A stretch of DNA of 64,000 nt from positions 744,001 through 808,000 of the forward strand of contig CAIFER010000001.1 of assembly GCA_903789525.1 (NCBI GenBank), read 5' to 3'. Under the pieces are notes generated by a model. That model was not told the origin of the DNA. It did not search any database and saw only the letters and a list, made by a program, of their open reading frames with translations. Origin of the DNA: an uncultured Aeriscardovia sp. (GTDB taxonomy: Bacteria; Actinomycetota; Actinomycetes; Actinomycetales; Bifidobacteriaceae). Positions within the stretch are counted from its first letter, which is position 1, and the number at the start of each line of letters is the position of its first letter. The translations under genes were made by a program, and so were the position numbers. Positions 35,600 through 44,524 of this stretch are shown here, in pieces.

Positions 35600-38500
35600 T
35601 TACTTGCGCGCTCCTGGAACGATTGAAACAATGTGCGGTGCTCGCACAATCACCTTGCGAGGCGGTACATCGCCCATCCACTTCTTCACATTTGGCAGAG
35701 CCATCGCCTGTGCCTTCAGATCATCCGGTGAAATCGACGGGCTCACCGTTAGCTTGCCACGAACTTTTCCACCAACCTGAACGACTGCCGTCACAGACGT
35801 CAGCGCCGCAAGTGACGGATCTGCTTTCGGCCACGGCGCATGCGCGAGTGACTCGTGATGTCCGAGCTTCGCCCACAGTTCCTCGCAAATGTGAGGTGCG
35901 ATCGGGCTGAGCATGAGTACGAGATCCTCAGCCGCCTCACGTGGCACAGCCTTCAAACCTGTCAGTGCGTTGTTGAGCACGATCAGCTGAGAAATGGCGG
36001 TATTCGGCCGCATCTCTTCCATCTCTGTCGTGACCTGCTTAATCGTCCGATTGAGCAATTGGCCGAGCTCGCCTGTCGGTTTATCGTCACTGACCGTAAC
36101 AGCACCCGTTTGCTCGTCAACAATGTTGCGCCACAGACGCTGGAGGAAGCGCTGCGAACCGGAGATATCCTTCGTGTTCCACGGTCGGGAATCAGCGAGT
36201 GGACCCATCCCCATCTCGTACACGCGGAACGTATCGGCGCCATAATCCTGATACATCTCATCCGGTGTGACGATGTTCTTGAGTGACTTGCCCATCTTAC
36301 CGAATTCGCGGTTGACCGGCTCACCCTTCCACGTGAACTTCGGGTCGCTACCATTCGCACCGCTTCCCGGCACCTGCTGAACTTCGGACGCTGGCACATA
36401 CTGTCCACGCTGATCCGTGTACGCGTATGCCTGAATCATGCCCTGATTGAACAGCTTGTGGAATGGTTCCGGAGCACTGACATAACCGAGATCGTACAGA
36501 ATCTTTTGCCAGAAGCGCGCGTAGAGCAAATGCAAAACAGCATGTTCCACGCCGCCGATGTACAAATCGACACCGCCCGACTTGCCAGCGATCTTGTTGT
36601 GATTCGGCCCGAGCCAGTACTGATCCTCGTCCGGCGCGATGAAGTGCTCCGCGTCATTCGGATCGCAATAACGCAAGTAATACCAGCACGAACCAGCCCA
36701 ATTCGGCATCGTGTTCGTCTCGCGATGGTACTGCTTTGGCCCATCGCCCAGATCCATCGTGACGTTCACCCACTCTTTATTGCGCGAAAGCGGTGCCTGC
36801 GGCATCGAATCGACGTCGTCTGGATCAAACGTGCGCGGCTTGTAATCTGGGATATCCGGCAACTGGACTGGAAGCTGAGACGCCGGAACAAGATGCGGCA
36901 CTTCGTTCTCGTCGTACACGATCGGGAACGGCTCACCCCAGTAGCGCTGACGAGAGAACAGCCAATCGCGCAGACGATAGCTGACAGTGCCACGACCGCG
37001 ATGATGCTGTTCAAGCCACGAGACCGCCTTAGCACGCGCATCAGCCACGCTTAAGCCGTTCAGTGCGAGCGCATCGCCTCCCGTCGTCTTCGCTACATCC
37101 GAGTTAATGACAATGCCGGTGCGAGAAACGAACGGAACTGGCTGCGCTTGCTCACTACCATCGGCCTGCTTAACCGGATGCTCCGGACGGACTGTTGAAA
37201 TGACAGGCAGATGATGAGCTTGTGCGAAGTCGAAATCGCGCTGATCACCACCAGGAACAGCCATGATCGCACCGGTTCCGTAATCCATCAACACGTAGTC
37301 AGCTGTGAAGATCGGAACACGAGCACCGGTGACAGGATTGCACGCATAAAGGCCTGTAAAGACGCCACTCTTCTCTGTGCCTTGCTTTACACGATCGGCT
37401 GCAGTCGCCTCTTGGGCACGCTTGCGATATGCGCTAACCGCTTGCATCGGAGTCGCATATCCGCCCTTCCACTCGTCCGGAGTGTTAGCTGGCCATGCAT
37501 CTGGAACGTGGCTGGTCAGATCGTGCTCAGGCGAAACGACAACAAATGTGACACCGCAAATCGTATCCGGGCGCGTGGTGTAGACGACGAGTCCACCGTG
37601 CGCATCTTCAGAGAGCGAATCCCCCGACTGCGCAGCAATATGGACCGGCGTTCCTGCAGCATCTTCGACACGGAAAATCACATCAGCGCCGTGCGATTCC
37701 CCGATCCAGTGCTTCTGCATTTGTACGACTTTATGTGGCCAATCGACCATCGACAGGTCACGCACAAGCCGATCTCCGTACGCCGTGATACGCATTGACC
37801 ACTGTCTGAGCTGCTTGTGGAAAACCGGGTAATTACCGCGTTCTGACTTGCCTTCTGCGGTGACTTCCTCATTGGCGAGCACAGTTCCGAGTCCTGGGCA
37901 CCAATTCACCGGCGACTTGGAAATATACACGAGACGAAAATCGTTGAGCACGTCGGACTGTTCGACTTCGCTCAAATCGTCCCACTTCTGACCCTCATGA
38001 CCAGGAATGGTGCGCTTTCCGGACTTGAACTGTTCAACGAGTTCTGAAATCGGGCGAGCAGACCCTTTTCCACCGTCGCGACGGATGTAATCCGGGTCAT
38101 ACCATGAGCTGAAAATGAGCGAGAAGATAAATTGAGTCCAGCGCACATAATTGTCATCCGTCGTCGCAAAGCTACGGCGATAATCAAAACTCAACCCAAG
38201 ACGGTGCAGCTGGCGGCGCATATTCGCGATGTTGTTGCGTGTGGTAATGCGCGGATGCTGACCTGTCTGAATGGCGTACTGCTCTGCTGGCAAACCGAAC
38301 GCATCGTACCCAATCGCGTGAAGGACGTTCTCCCCCTTCATGCGGTGGTAGCGAGCCATCATATCCGTAGCAATATAGCCAAGCGGATGGCCGACATGCA
38401 GGCCTTTGCCTGACGGGAATGGGAACATCGAAATGGCGTAATACGGCGTTCTCTTCCCCGCATGATGCCCGTTCTGATCCGTCAACTTTCCTGAGACGTT

Positions 38501-38623
38501 AGCCGCATAAAATGTGCCGTTGTCGTCCCAGTATTTCTGCCATTTCAGCTCAATCGAATTTGCGAGAGCCGCAGTGTAACGATATTTCGGCTCATCTTGA
38601 TTTGCTGGTTTGACTCCAGACAC
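35600..38623 (-). CDS. leuS: Leucyl-tRNA synthetase
   Basis: This class I synthetase of about 1007 residues charges tRNA-Leu. The HIGH motif is GLHVGHPLG near residue 75 and the KMSKS motif reads KMGKSLKN near 720. The CP1 editing domain with TTRPDTICG is intact. Length is somewhat above the usual 860-970, consistent with an insertion in the catalytic core region. The GTG at 38623 was chosen because AGGGGAG lies six bases upstream; another in-frame GTG exists at 38662. A strong terminator follows. Confidence 0.97.
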   Translation of the reverse strand: MSGVKPANQDEPKYRYTAALANSIELKWQKYWDDNGTFYAANVSGKLTDQNGHHAGKRTPYYAISMFPFPSGKGLHVGHPLGYIATDMMARYHRMKGENVLHAIGYDAFGLPAEQYAIQTGQHPRITTRNNIANMRRQLHRLGLSFDYRRSFATTDDNYVRWTQFIFSLIFSSWYDPDYIRRDGGKGSARPISELVEQFKSGKRTIPGHEGQKWDDLSEVEQSDVLNDFRLVYISKSPVNWCPGLGTVLANEEVTAEGKSERGNYPVFHKQLRQWSMRITAYGDRLVRDLSMVDWPHKVVQMQKHWIGESHGADVIFRVEDAAGTPVHIAAQSGDSLSEDAHGGLVVYTTRPDTICGVTFVVVSPEHDLTSHVPDAWPANTPDEWKGGYATPMQAVSAYRKRAQEATAADRVKQGTEKSGVFTGLYACNPVTGARVPIFTADYVLMDYGTGAIMAVPGGDQRDFDFAQAHHLPVISTVRPEHPVKQADGSEQAQPVPFVSRTGIVINSDVAKTTGGDALALNGLSVADARAKAVSWLEQHHRGRGTVSYRLRDWLFSRQRYWGEPFPIVYDENEVPHLVPASQLPVQLPDIPDYKPRTFDPDDVDSMPQAPLSRNKEWVNVTMDLGDGPKQYHRETNTMPNWAGSCWYYLRYCDPNDAEHFIAPDEDQYWLGPNHNKIAGKSGGVDLYIGGVEHAVLHLLYARFWQKILYDLGYVSAPEPFHKLFNQGMIQAYAYTDQRGQYVPASEVQQVPGSGANGSDPKFTWKGEPVNREFGKMGKSLKNIVTPDEMYQDYGADTFRVYEMGMGPLADSRPWNTKDISGSQRFLQRLWRNIVDEQTGAVTVSDDKPTGELGQLLNRTIKQVTTEMEEMRPNTAISQLIVLNNALTGLKAVPREAAEDLVLMLSPIAPHICEELWAKLGHHESLAHAPWPKADPSLAALTSVTAVVQVGGKVRGKLTVSPSISPDDLKAQAMALPNVKKWMGDVPPRKVIVRAPHIVSIVPGARK

Positions 38624-38714
38624 GTGCGCTCCCCTCACATCACGCTCAACAACAGCCCACACACGAAGGTGAGATGGGCAGCGAAGTGGACGCCTTATTT
38701 TTCAAGTTGCTTTA

Positions 38715-38981
38715 TTATCGCTCTTCTTGACGACCGTGACCGTGAGATGTGTGACCAACCCAATACCACGGCCGGCGATCATCAGGGCGACGGTAATCGT
38801 GTCCCTCTTCACGATGTTCCTGATGCCACTTCTCAGAAACGACAGCATTTGAGCCGTGGTAGTGATCCGGAATCTCCGGTTCTACACCGCCGAACGGAAG
38901 CTCATGGCTTGCCCGCTCCTGCTGGTTGAGATTCGTTGGATCGAGAATGGCCTCAGGCTGAATCGGCAGCTGACGCCACAC
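38715..38981 (-). CDS. Small His/Glu/Arg-rich protein of unknown function, overlapping gluD
   Basis: This 88-residue ORF begins inside the gluD 3' end (29-base overlap, different frame) and continues 240 bases beyond it. Codon usage beyond the gluD stop looks like that of a real gene, and nothing else occupies this interval. The protein has about ten His residues, is highly charged, and carries a central HELPFGGVEPEIPDHYHG and a C-terminal RRPWYWVGHTSHGHG. There is no signal peptide or membrane segment. The only start candidate is a GTG at 38981 without a good ribosome site, so translation may depend on coupling to gluD. Function unknown; metal binding is a guess from the His content. Confidence 0.6.
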   Translation of the reverse strand: MWRQLPIQPEAILDPTNLNQQERASHELPFGGVEPEIPDHYHGSNAVVSEKWHQEHREEGHDYRRPDDRRPWYWVGHTSHGHGRQEER

Positions 38982-39975
38982 CCGTCGTCCGCCGCTGCAT
39001 GTACGCCGGAATCCACTGTGCTAAGCGGGACAAGAGTCCGCACAGGACGAGATAGATCACGCCCGCCACGATGATGGTCTGCAACGGGTTAAAGTGCAAC
39101 GATCCAAGGCGACGAGCGCGCTGCAACAGATCTGCGTACGAAATCACCGAACCGAGCGCTGAATCCTTCACAACGACGACAAGCTGGCTAACGAGTGCCG
39201 GCATAGACGCGATCACTGCCTGCGGAACCTCGACGCGCATGAGTGAGGCCATATGACTCATTCCCAGCGCTGTTGCTGCCTCACGCTGACCAACTGGCAG
39301 ATTACCGACGCCCGATCGGATCAGCTCCGTGACCACCGAACCGTTGTAGCAAATGAGCCCTGCGCACACCGCCCAAAATGGCGACGAATCGCCCATCCCG
39401 AGCCCGGCGAACAAACGCCAGAAGAAAATCATGAACAAAAGCACCGGAACGGCGCGGCAGAACTCGACAATGACCGAGCAGACCGCACGCACTGGAGCGA
39501 GCGTTGACAGACGACCGAGTGCAAAGAGAAATCCGAATACCGTAGCTCCTGCGATGGCGACAACCGATGCGGCCAACGTGGAGACGATGCCGGGCAGATA
39601 GAAACTCACCCATGCGCGACCATTGAGTGCCGGTTCCCACAGCTTCCAGCTCAGCTGGTTCTCCCCCATCGGAGGATTTGCAAAACGAACGATGATCCAC
39701 GCCAGAAAAGCGATAACGAGAAGCACACCAATGACATTGATCACGCGAATACATTGTTGTGCACGTGGTCCTGGCTCATCGAAGAGGACGGACTGCTGCT
39801 CGTGACGCTGGTTTCGCTGCGAGCGCGTAATCTTCTTGCGCTCCGCCTTCGTGAGCTTGAGGCGTGGAGAATGTGGTTCGGTTGAGCGCGTGAAACCTTC
39901 GCGATCGACGTACGTATTCGCCGTCATCGCGTCTGAATCGAACTCACGCTCAGATTCAAAAGTTGTGTCTGTCAT
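38953..39975 (-). CDS. gluD: Glutamate ABC transporter permease GluD
   Basis: This 340-residue polar amino-acid permease (HisM family) has about five transmembrane segments after an 85-residue polar, basic N-terminus. The EAA-type loop GQREAATALGMSHMASLM and the final VPQAV segment contact GluA. The ATG at 39975 follows a perfect AGGAGGTG; it lies four bases from the gluC stop. It is the last transporter gene of the gluABCD order known from corynebacteria. Confidence 0.93.
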   Translation of the reverse strand: MTDTTFESEREFDSDAMTANTYVDREGFTRSTEPHSPRLKLTKAERKKITRSQRNQRHEQQSVLFDEPGPRAQQCIRVINVIGVLLVIAFLAWIIVRFANPPMGENQLSWKLWEPALNGRAWVSFYLPGIVSTLAASVVAIAGATVFGFLFALGRLSTLAPVRAVCSVIVEFCRAVPVLLFMIFFWRLFAGLGMGDSSPFWAVCAGLICYNGSVVTELIRSGVGNLPVGQREAATALGMSHMASLMRVEVPQAVIASMPALVSQLVVVVKDSALGSVISYADLLQRARRLGSLHFNPLQTIIVAGVIYLVLCGLLSRLAQWIPAYMQRRTTGVASAADSA

Positions 39976-39979
39976 GCGT

Positions 39980-40657
39980 TCACCTCCTGACCGCAAGTTT
40001 GTTGGACAGCCATGTCGTCAACAGTCCGATAGGAATAATCAAAATCACATATCCAAGTGCAAAGATGAGGAACACGGAGACGATCGAACTGGCATTGTAC
40101 TGGATCATCGTGTTCATGAGCGACGATGTCTCCGTCGAAACAGCTGCCGCTGAGGCAACCGTCGAATTTTTGAGCAACGCGATCAGTGTGTTGCCCAGCG
40201 GTGCCACGGATCCACGCACAGCTTGTGGCAAAATCACGAGCGTCGCCGACTGGAAGAATCCGAGCCCGAGACTGCGTGCCGCTTCTGCCTGCCCTAAAGG
40301 AACTGTGTTGATGCCAGAGCGAATCGACTCGCACACAAATGCACTCGTGTACAGGCTCAGGCCGGTGACCGCGAACCAGAAGAAGTTGGTGGAGAAGTTC
40401 GACGAGAACTGGAATCGTAGCTGCACGAACGCTCCAAGAAGCAGGAACACCATCACAATCGTGAGCGGCAAGTTTTGGAACAGATTGACGAATCCCGTTG
40501 CAAACAGCCGCAGTGAACGGACCGGGCAAATACGCAACAGGACGAGAATGATCCCGAGGACGAGTGAGAAAAGGACGCTCCACGCGGTCAATTGCAGATT
40601 GACGCCAAATGCGCCGAGCACATCGTAATGTGTGAGCAGATAACCGATCGACCGCAT
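39980..40657 (-). CDS. gluC: Glutamate ABC transporter permease GluC
   Basis: This 225-residue permease pairs with GluD. It has five hydrophobic segments and the amino-acid permease loop LGQAEAARSLGLGFFQSATL. The start codon shares its A with the gluB stop (TGATG at 40657), so translation is coupled. Length is normal for the family. Confidence 0.93.
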   Translation of the reverse strand: MRSIGYLLTHYDVLGAFGVNLQLTAWSVLFSLVLGIILVLLRICPVRSLRLFATGFVNLFQNLPLTIVMVFLLLGAFVQLRFQFSSNFSTNFFWFAVTGLSLYTSAFVCESIRSGINTVPLGQAEAARSLGLGFFQSATLVILPQAVRGSVAPLGNTLIALLKNSTVASAAAVSTETSSLMNTMIQYNASSIVSVFLIFALGYVILIIPIGLLTTWLSNKLAVRR

Positions 40658-41559
40658 CAGAACCTCACTCTCTCATCTGAGACAGCAGCATCCATCCGTG
40701 TCGGTGGATTCCACTTCTTGTTCGGCGTAAAACCGGTCCCCTTCGTTGCAGCGTCCAGATCTCGCTTCCACTCGCCGGAAGCAATCATCTCGCGCAGCGC
40801 TTCGTTGATTTTCGCAACGAGATGTGGGCTGTCCTTGCGCACACCGATCCCGTACGTCTCTTTTGTGAACGGATGGCCGACAACCATGAGCGAATGATCG
40901 CCTTTTGCCGATGCGAGCGTCGCCAAGATGATGTCATCCGTCGTCACGGCATCGACAGCACCAGAAACGAGAGCCGTCACGCATTCGGCATACCCAGACA
41001 GCTCCATGAGCTGAACCGACCGAGGGAAATATTTCTTCACTGTCGTCGCCGACGTCGAGCCAGAAACAGAGCACACTTTGCGTCCAGCAAGCGAGCGCGG
41101 ACCCGTGATCTTCGAGCGATCTGACCGGCGAATGAGCAGATCCTGCCCGGCCACGAAATACGGTCCAGCAAAATCAACGACCGACTTGCGATCTTGTGTG
41201 ATGGAATACGTACCGATCACCATGTTGACGCTCCCGTTTTGTAAGAGTGCCTCACGCTGAGCCGATGGCGCTTCCTTGAACTGGATCTGGGACGGGGAAT
41301 AGCCGAGCTTATTGGCCACATAACGAGCCACGTCGATATCAAATCCTGAGAATTGACCGCCGTTGTCCACACTCAGACCCGGCTGATCGAACTTCACACC
41401 GATACGGATGCGCGGACCCGTCACCTGCACATCCTCATTCCCACACGCACTGGCCATGACGCTGCCAGCAACGCACACAAGCGCCAGCACAGCACTCACG
41501 ATTCGGCGCCGCGCACTCCTGCCTAAAGATCGTAAAGACACAGATTGAAATGGCATCAT
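40657..41559 (-). CDS. gluB: Glutamate-binding lipoprotein GluB
   Basis: This 300-residue solute-binding protein (family 3) captures glutamate or a related amino acid outside the membrane. A signal peptide with the basic stretch GRSARRR and a hydrophobic core ends in lipobox MASAC near residue 39. GIGVRKDSPHLVAKINEAL and VDAVTTDDIILATLA are typical of family 3 proteins. It is 22 bases downstream of gluA. Confidence 0.93.
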   Translation of the reverse strand: MMPFQSVSLRSLGRSARRRIVSAVLALVCVAGSVMASACGNEDVQVTGPRIRIGVKFDQPGLSVDNGGQFSGFDIDVARYVANKLGYSPSQIQFKEAPSAQREALLQNGSVNMVIGTYSITQDRKSVVDFAGPYFVAGQDLLIRRSDRSKITGPRSLAGRKVCSVSGSTSATTVKKYFPRSVQLMELSGYAECVTALVSGAVDAVTTDDIILATLASAKGDHSLMVVGHPFTKETYGIGVRKDSPHLVAKINEALREMIASGEWKRDLDAATKGTGFTPNKKWNPPTRMDAAVSDERVRF

Positions 41560-41581
41560 TCCCCTCCTTTCACCAATTCAC

Positions 41582-42406
41582 TTAATGACCGAGAATCTTG
41601 CTCTGAAACTCACGAGCACGCTCTGTCTTCGGATGCTCGAAGAACTCTTCCGGCGACTCGCTTTCCAGCACACGTCCGTCCGCCATAAAGACAATGCGAT
41701 CAGCTACATGCCGTGCAAATCCCATCTCATGCGTCACGCAAATCATCGTCATCCCCTGATGAGCCAAGTCCGTCATGACGTTGAGCACTTCACCGACCAT
41801 CTCAGGATCGAGCGCACTCGTCGGCTCATCAAACAACATGACCTGTGGGTGCATCGCGAGCGCACGGGCAATGGCCACACGCTGCTGCTGACCGCCAGAA
41901 AGTTGGGCAGGATACTTCTGAGCCTGACCGTCCACACCGACGCGATGAAGCAGTTCCAGCGCTTCTTTTTGTGCCTGATCCTTTGGCATGTGCAGCACGT
42001 GACGTGGGGCGAGGGTGACGTTGTCCAGAATCGTCAGATGGGCGAAAAGATTGTAGCTTTGGAACACCATGCCCACGCTCTGCCGCAGTTTTTGCAGCGC
42101 CTTGCCCTCTTGCGGAAGCTTCTTGCCGTCGATCAGAATCGTCCCCGAATCGATACGCTCTAAGCGGTTAATCGTCCGGCACGTCGTCGATTTGCCGGAG
42201 CCGGATGGTCCGAGCATGACGACGACTTCACCTTTGCGCACGGTGAGATTGACGTCTTTGAGTACGTGCAAATCTCCGTACCACTTGTTGACATGCTGGA
42301 GCTGAACGAGAACCGGTCCAAGCTTCTTTTTCGTCGTCGCGCTCTGAACAGTTGTTGAGCCTGTTTGAGGCATATTGGCAGAAGAGGTGCGAGGTGAATC
42401 AGTCAT
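41582..42406 (-). CDS. gluA: Glutamate ABC transporter ATPase GluA
   Basis: This 274-residue ATPase powers the GluBCD system. Walker A GPSGSGKST, signature LSGGQQQR, Walker B VMLFDEPTSALD and the H-loop VTHEMGF are all intact. The first 30 residues are a Thr/Ser-rich extension. An ATG at 42406 and a GTG at 42412 are possible starts; the ATG is used. Only 21 bases separate it from the corA stop, so corA may be co-transcribed. Confidence 0.95.
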   Translation of the reverse strand: MTDSPRTSSANMPQTGSTTVQSATTKKKLGPVLVQLQHVNKWYGDLHVLKDVNLTVRKGEVVVMLGPSGSGKSTTCRTINRLERIDSGTILIDGKKLPQEGKALQKLRQSVGMVFQSYNLFAHLTILDNVTLAPRHVLHMPKDQAQKEALELLHRVGVDGQAQKYPAQLSGGQQQRVAIARALAMHPQVMLFDEPTSALDPEMVGEVLNVMTDLAHQGMTMICVTHEMGFARHVADRIVFMADGRVLESESPEEFFEHPKTERAREFQSKILGH

Positions 42407-42427
42407 CGACACTTTCCCTTTCGAAAT

Positions 42428-43372
42428 TTAGCGGAACAGCTTGGACTTGGAGAGCCAGAACCATGCAATAACCGCAAGGATAATGGAAAATACGCAAATG
42501 ATGAGGAATCCCCAAAAACTGTGCGACAGTGGCATGCCCTGCAGGTTCAAATTCATGCCATACGCTGAAAAGATAATCGTGGGAATTGACAGCACGATGG
42601 AAAGAATAGAGAAGATTCTCATCACGTTGTTGAGGTTGTTCGAGACGATCGAGCCAAACGCATCCATCATGCCCTGCAGGACTCCGCTGTAAATGCCTGC
42701 CATCTCGATTGCCTGTTTGTTCTCGATAATGACGTCGTTGAGCAAGTCCTCGTCATCTGGATATCGGCGAATGCGCGGAAGCTTTGTGAGGCGTTCGAGG
42801 ACGACTTCATTGCTTCGCAGTGACGTGGCAAAGTAGACCAATGTCTTGCTGAGCTCCATGAGCATCAAAATCTCACGGTTTTGCATTGAATGCTGAAGGC
42901 GGAGTTCCAACTTGTCAGATTCGCGGTCGACGATACGCAAGTAACGCAAGTACATCTGGGAATTGCGGTACAGGATCTGAAGAATAAATCGCGACTTCAT
43001 GTACGTGTAGAAGTTGCGGATTCGACCTTGCATGAATGGCTGGAGAAGTGGGGTATCCTTCTCGCACACAGTGATAACGACATCATTGGTGACAATCACT
43101 GACAGAGGAATCGTCTCATACCAGTCTCGCCCGTTACGATTTTCGACCGTTGGGATGTCCACGATGACCATCGTGTATTTTTCTTCGACGTCCACACGCG
43201 AGCGCTCTTCCTCATCCAAGGACGCACGCATATCAGCCAAATCGATATCGTATTTTTGAGAAACGAACGCCAGCTCCGAATCTGATGGGTGGGAAAGCGC
43301 AATCCAGCAACCTTTAATTGGCCCTTCTATTTCCCGAATGTCATCATCATCGGAAAGAAAACACCTCAGCAT
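42428..43372 (-). CDS. corA: CorA-family magnesium/divalent cation transporter
   Basis: This 314-residue pentameric channel subunit has a large N-terminal cytoplasmic domain and two C-terminal transmembrane segments. The diagnostic YGMN at 271-274 (GMN selectivity motif) lies at the end of the first segment. The C-terminal KSKLFR is the basic tail. It precedes gluABCD by 21 bases and follows a separate transcription unit. Confidence 0.95.
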   Translation of the reverse strand: MLRCFLSDDDDIREIEGPIKGCWIALSHPSDSELAFVSQKYDIDLADMRASLDEEERSRVDVEEKYTMVIVDIPTVENRNGRDWYETIPLSVIVTNDVVITVCEKDTPLLQPFMQGRIRNFYTYMKSRFILQILYRNSQMYLRYLRIVDRESDKLELRLQHSMQNREILMLMELSKTLVYFATSLRSNEVVLERLTKLPRIRRYPDDEDLLNDVIIENKQAIEMAGIYSGVLQGMMDAFGSIVSNNLNNVMRIFSILSIVLSIPTIIFSAYGMNLNLQGMPLSHSFWGFLIICVFSIILAVIAWFWLSKSKLFR

Positions 43373-43511
43373 CGCATCACCTGCCTTCGCCGGAGACTCT
43401 TACATCGGTCGGATGCTTATCTGAAACCTGACACATTTACTGTACTGACGGGGGCAGATTCTTCTGCGACTCACCTCGCTCACGGAGTGTGCACAGACAA
43501 AGTACACAGAC

Positions 43512-43551
43512 AAAAAAGATCTCCCGCCTTCGTTGAAAAAGCGAGAGATCT
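43512..43551 (-). terminator. Rho-independent terminator after the bS22 gene
   Basis: AGATCTCTCGC and GCGGGAGATCT arms pair with one mismatch, followed by six T residues on the minus strand. It lies 24 bases beyond the bS22 stop codon. Confidence 0.88.
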
Positions 43552-43575
43552 ATTGAACGGCCAAACGACCGTGCG

Positions 43576-43671
43576 TCACTTCTTATTGCGCTGATGACGC
43601 GTCTTGCGCAGAAGCTTACGATGCTTCTTCTTGCTCATACGCTTGCGGCGCTTCTTGATAATAGATCCCAT
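43576..43671 (-). CDS. Small ribosomal protein bS22 (31 residues)
   Basis: The ORF encodes a 31-residue, extremely Lys/Arg-rich peptide that begins [19 protein letters not shown]. This is the pattern of the AURKAIP1/COX24-type protein known as bS22 in actinobacterial 30S subunits. GGGGAGG lies six bases before the ATG at 43671 and a strong terminator follows the stop. The gene is easily missed because of its size. Confidence 0.93.
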   Translation of the reverse strand: MGSIIKKRRKRMSKKKHRKLLRKTRHQRNKK

Positions 43672-43749
43672 GAGGACCTCCCCTCACTCGAAACGAATAA
43701 AGACCTAGCCGATCGCAATCTTACAACGCTTACTTCCCTTTGAAGAAAC

Positions 43750-44430
43750 TCAGAGCGGGAAACTCGTGTAAAACTCTTTGACAGCATCAAACGGACCACT
43801 GACCTGGAAGATGCACGTATCGTTGCGCCACAGGGCAATACCACCTGTTGAACCGACACGATGGAACTGGTATGCACCCGTGATATTGCCGGCGACGCGC
43901 ACGTTTCCAGCCTCAACCTTTTCACCAGTCAGATGTGAGACAAGCTTTTGATACTCCGTCCCAGCCGTATCCGCTTCTGGCCACTGCGCGACAACGAGGG
44001 TGACAGAACCGTGATCCGTACCCGTTGAATACGTGATCGTGTGCTCCTCGATTGGCTTCGCGTTCTTCCAATTTGAGGACTCTTCGATCCCCTTGCGCGC
44101 GTACGCTCCGACTGTATCCGGCATGTGCTTGACCAGTTCGGTGGCAGAGGACGGAAGTGGCGTCACACTTGTGGATGGTGCGATAGCTTTGCGGCGCTTG
44201 ACAGTCGGCTCCACGTTTTCTTGCTGCTGATTGTTAGCGAGCTTATCTGCCCAACCAGGCCAAATAAAAGCAGTTGCCAACGCAATGATGACAGCAACGA
44301 TTAGACCGATTGAGACGCCGATCGCCACGCGAGCGCCAGTGCTGATCGTCTGCGGATGCGAGTTATCCACAGGCGATGGACCAGCAGATCCTGACGCTGC
44401 AAAGTCTTGTCTTCTCCTCTGTTGACTCAT
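43750..44430 (-). CDS. Single-pass membrane protein of unknown function
   Basis: This 226-residue protein has a 31-residue cytoplasmic N-terminus, one transmembrane segment near residues 34-57 (VAIGVSIGLIVAVIIALATAF), a Pro/Ser/Thr linker, and an extracellular domain of about 130 residues with a single Cys. The topology suggests a surface-exposed domain. I do not recognise the fold. It starts with ATG at 44430, is divergent from radA (94 bases apart) and precedes bS22 on the same strand. Confidence 0.75.
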   Translation of the reverse strand: MSQQRRRQDFAASGSAGPSPVDNSHPQTISTGARVAIGVSIGLIVAVIIALATAFIWPGWADKLANNQQQENVEPTVKRRKAIAPSTSVTPLPSSATELVKHMPDTVGAYARKGIEESSNWKNAKPIEEHTITYSTGTDHGSVTLVVAQWPEADTAGTEYQKLVSHLTGEKVEAGNVRVAGNITGAYQFHRVGSTGGIALWRNDTCIFQVSGPFDAVKEFYTSFPL

Positions 44431-44524
44431 ATTTTTATCCTCTCACTTTCAACGGACGCATGGTATCCGTCCACAGTGTTCACCCACGTTTTTCTTCATC
44501 GTCGTAATGCGATAGCGTTCGAGT

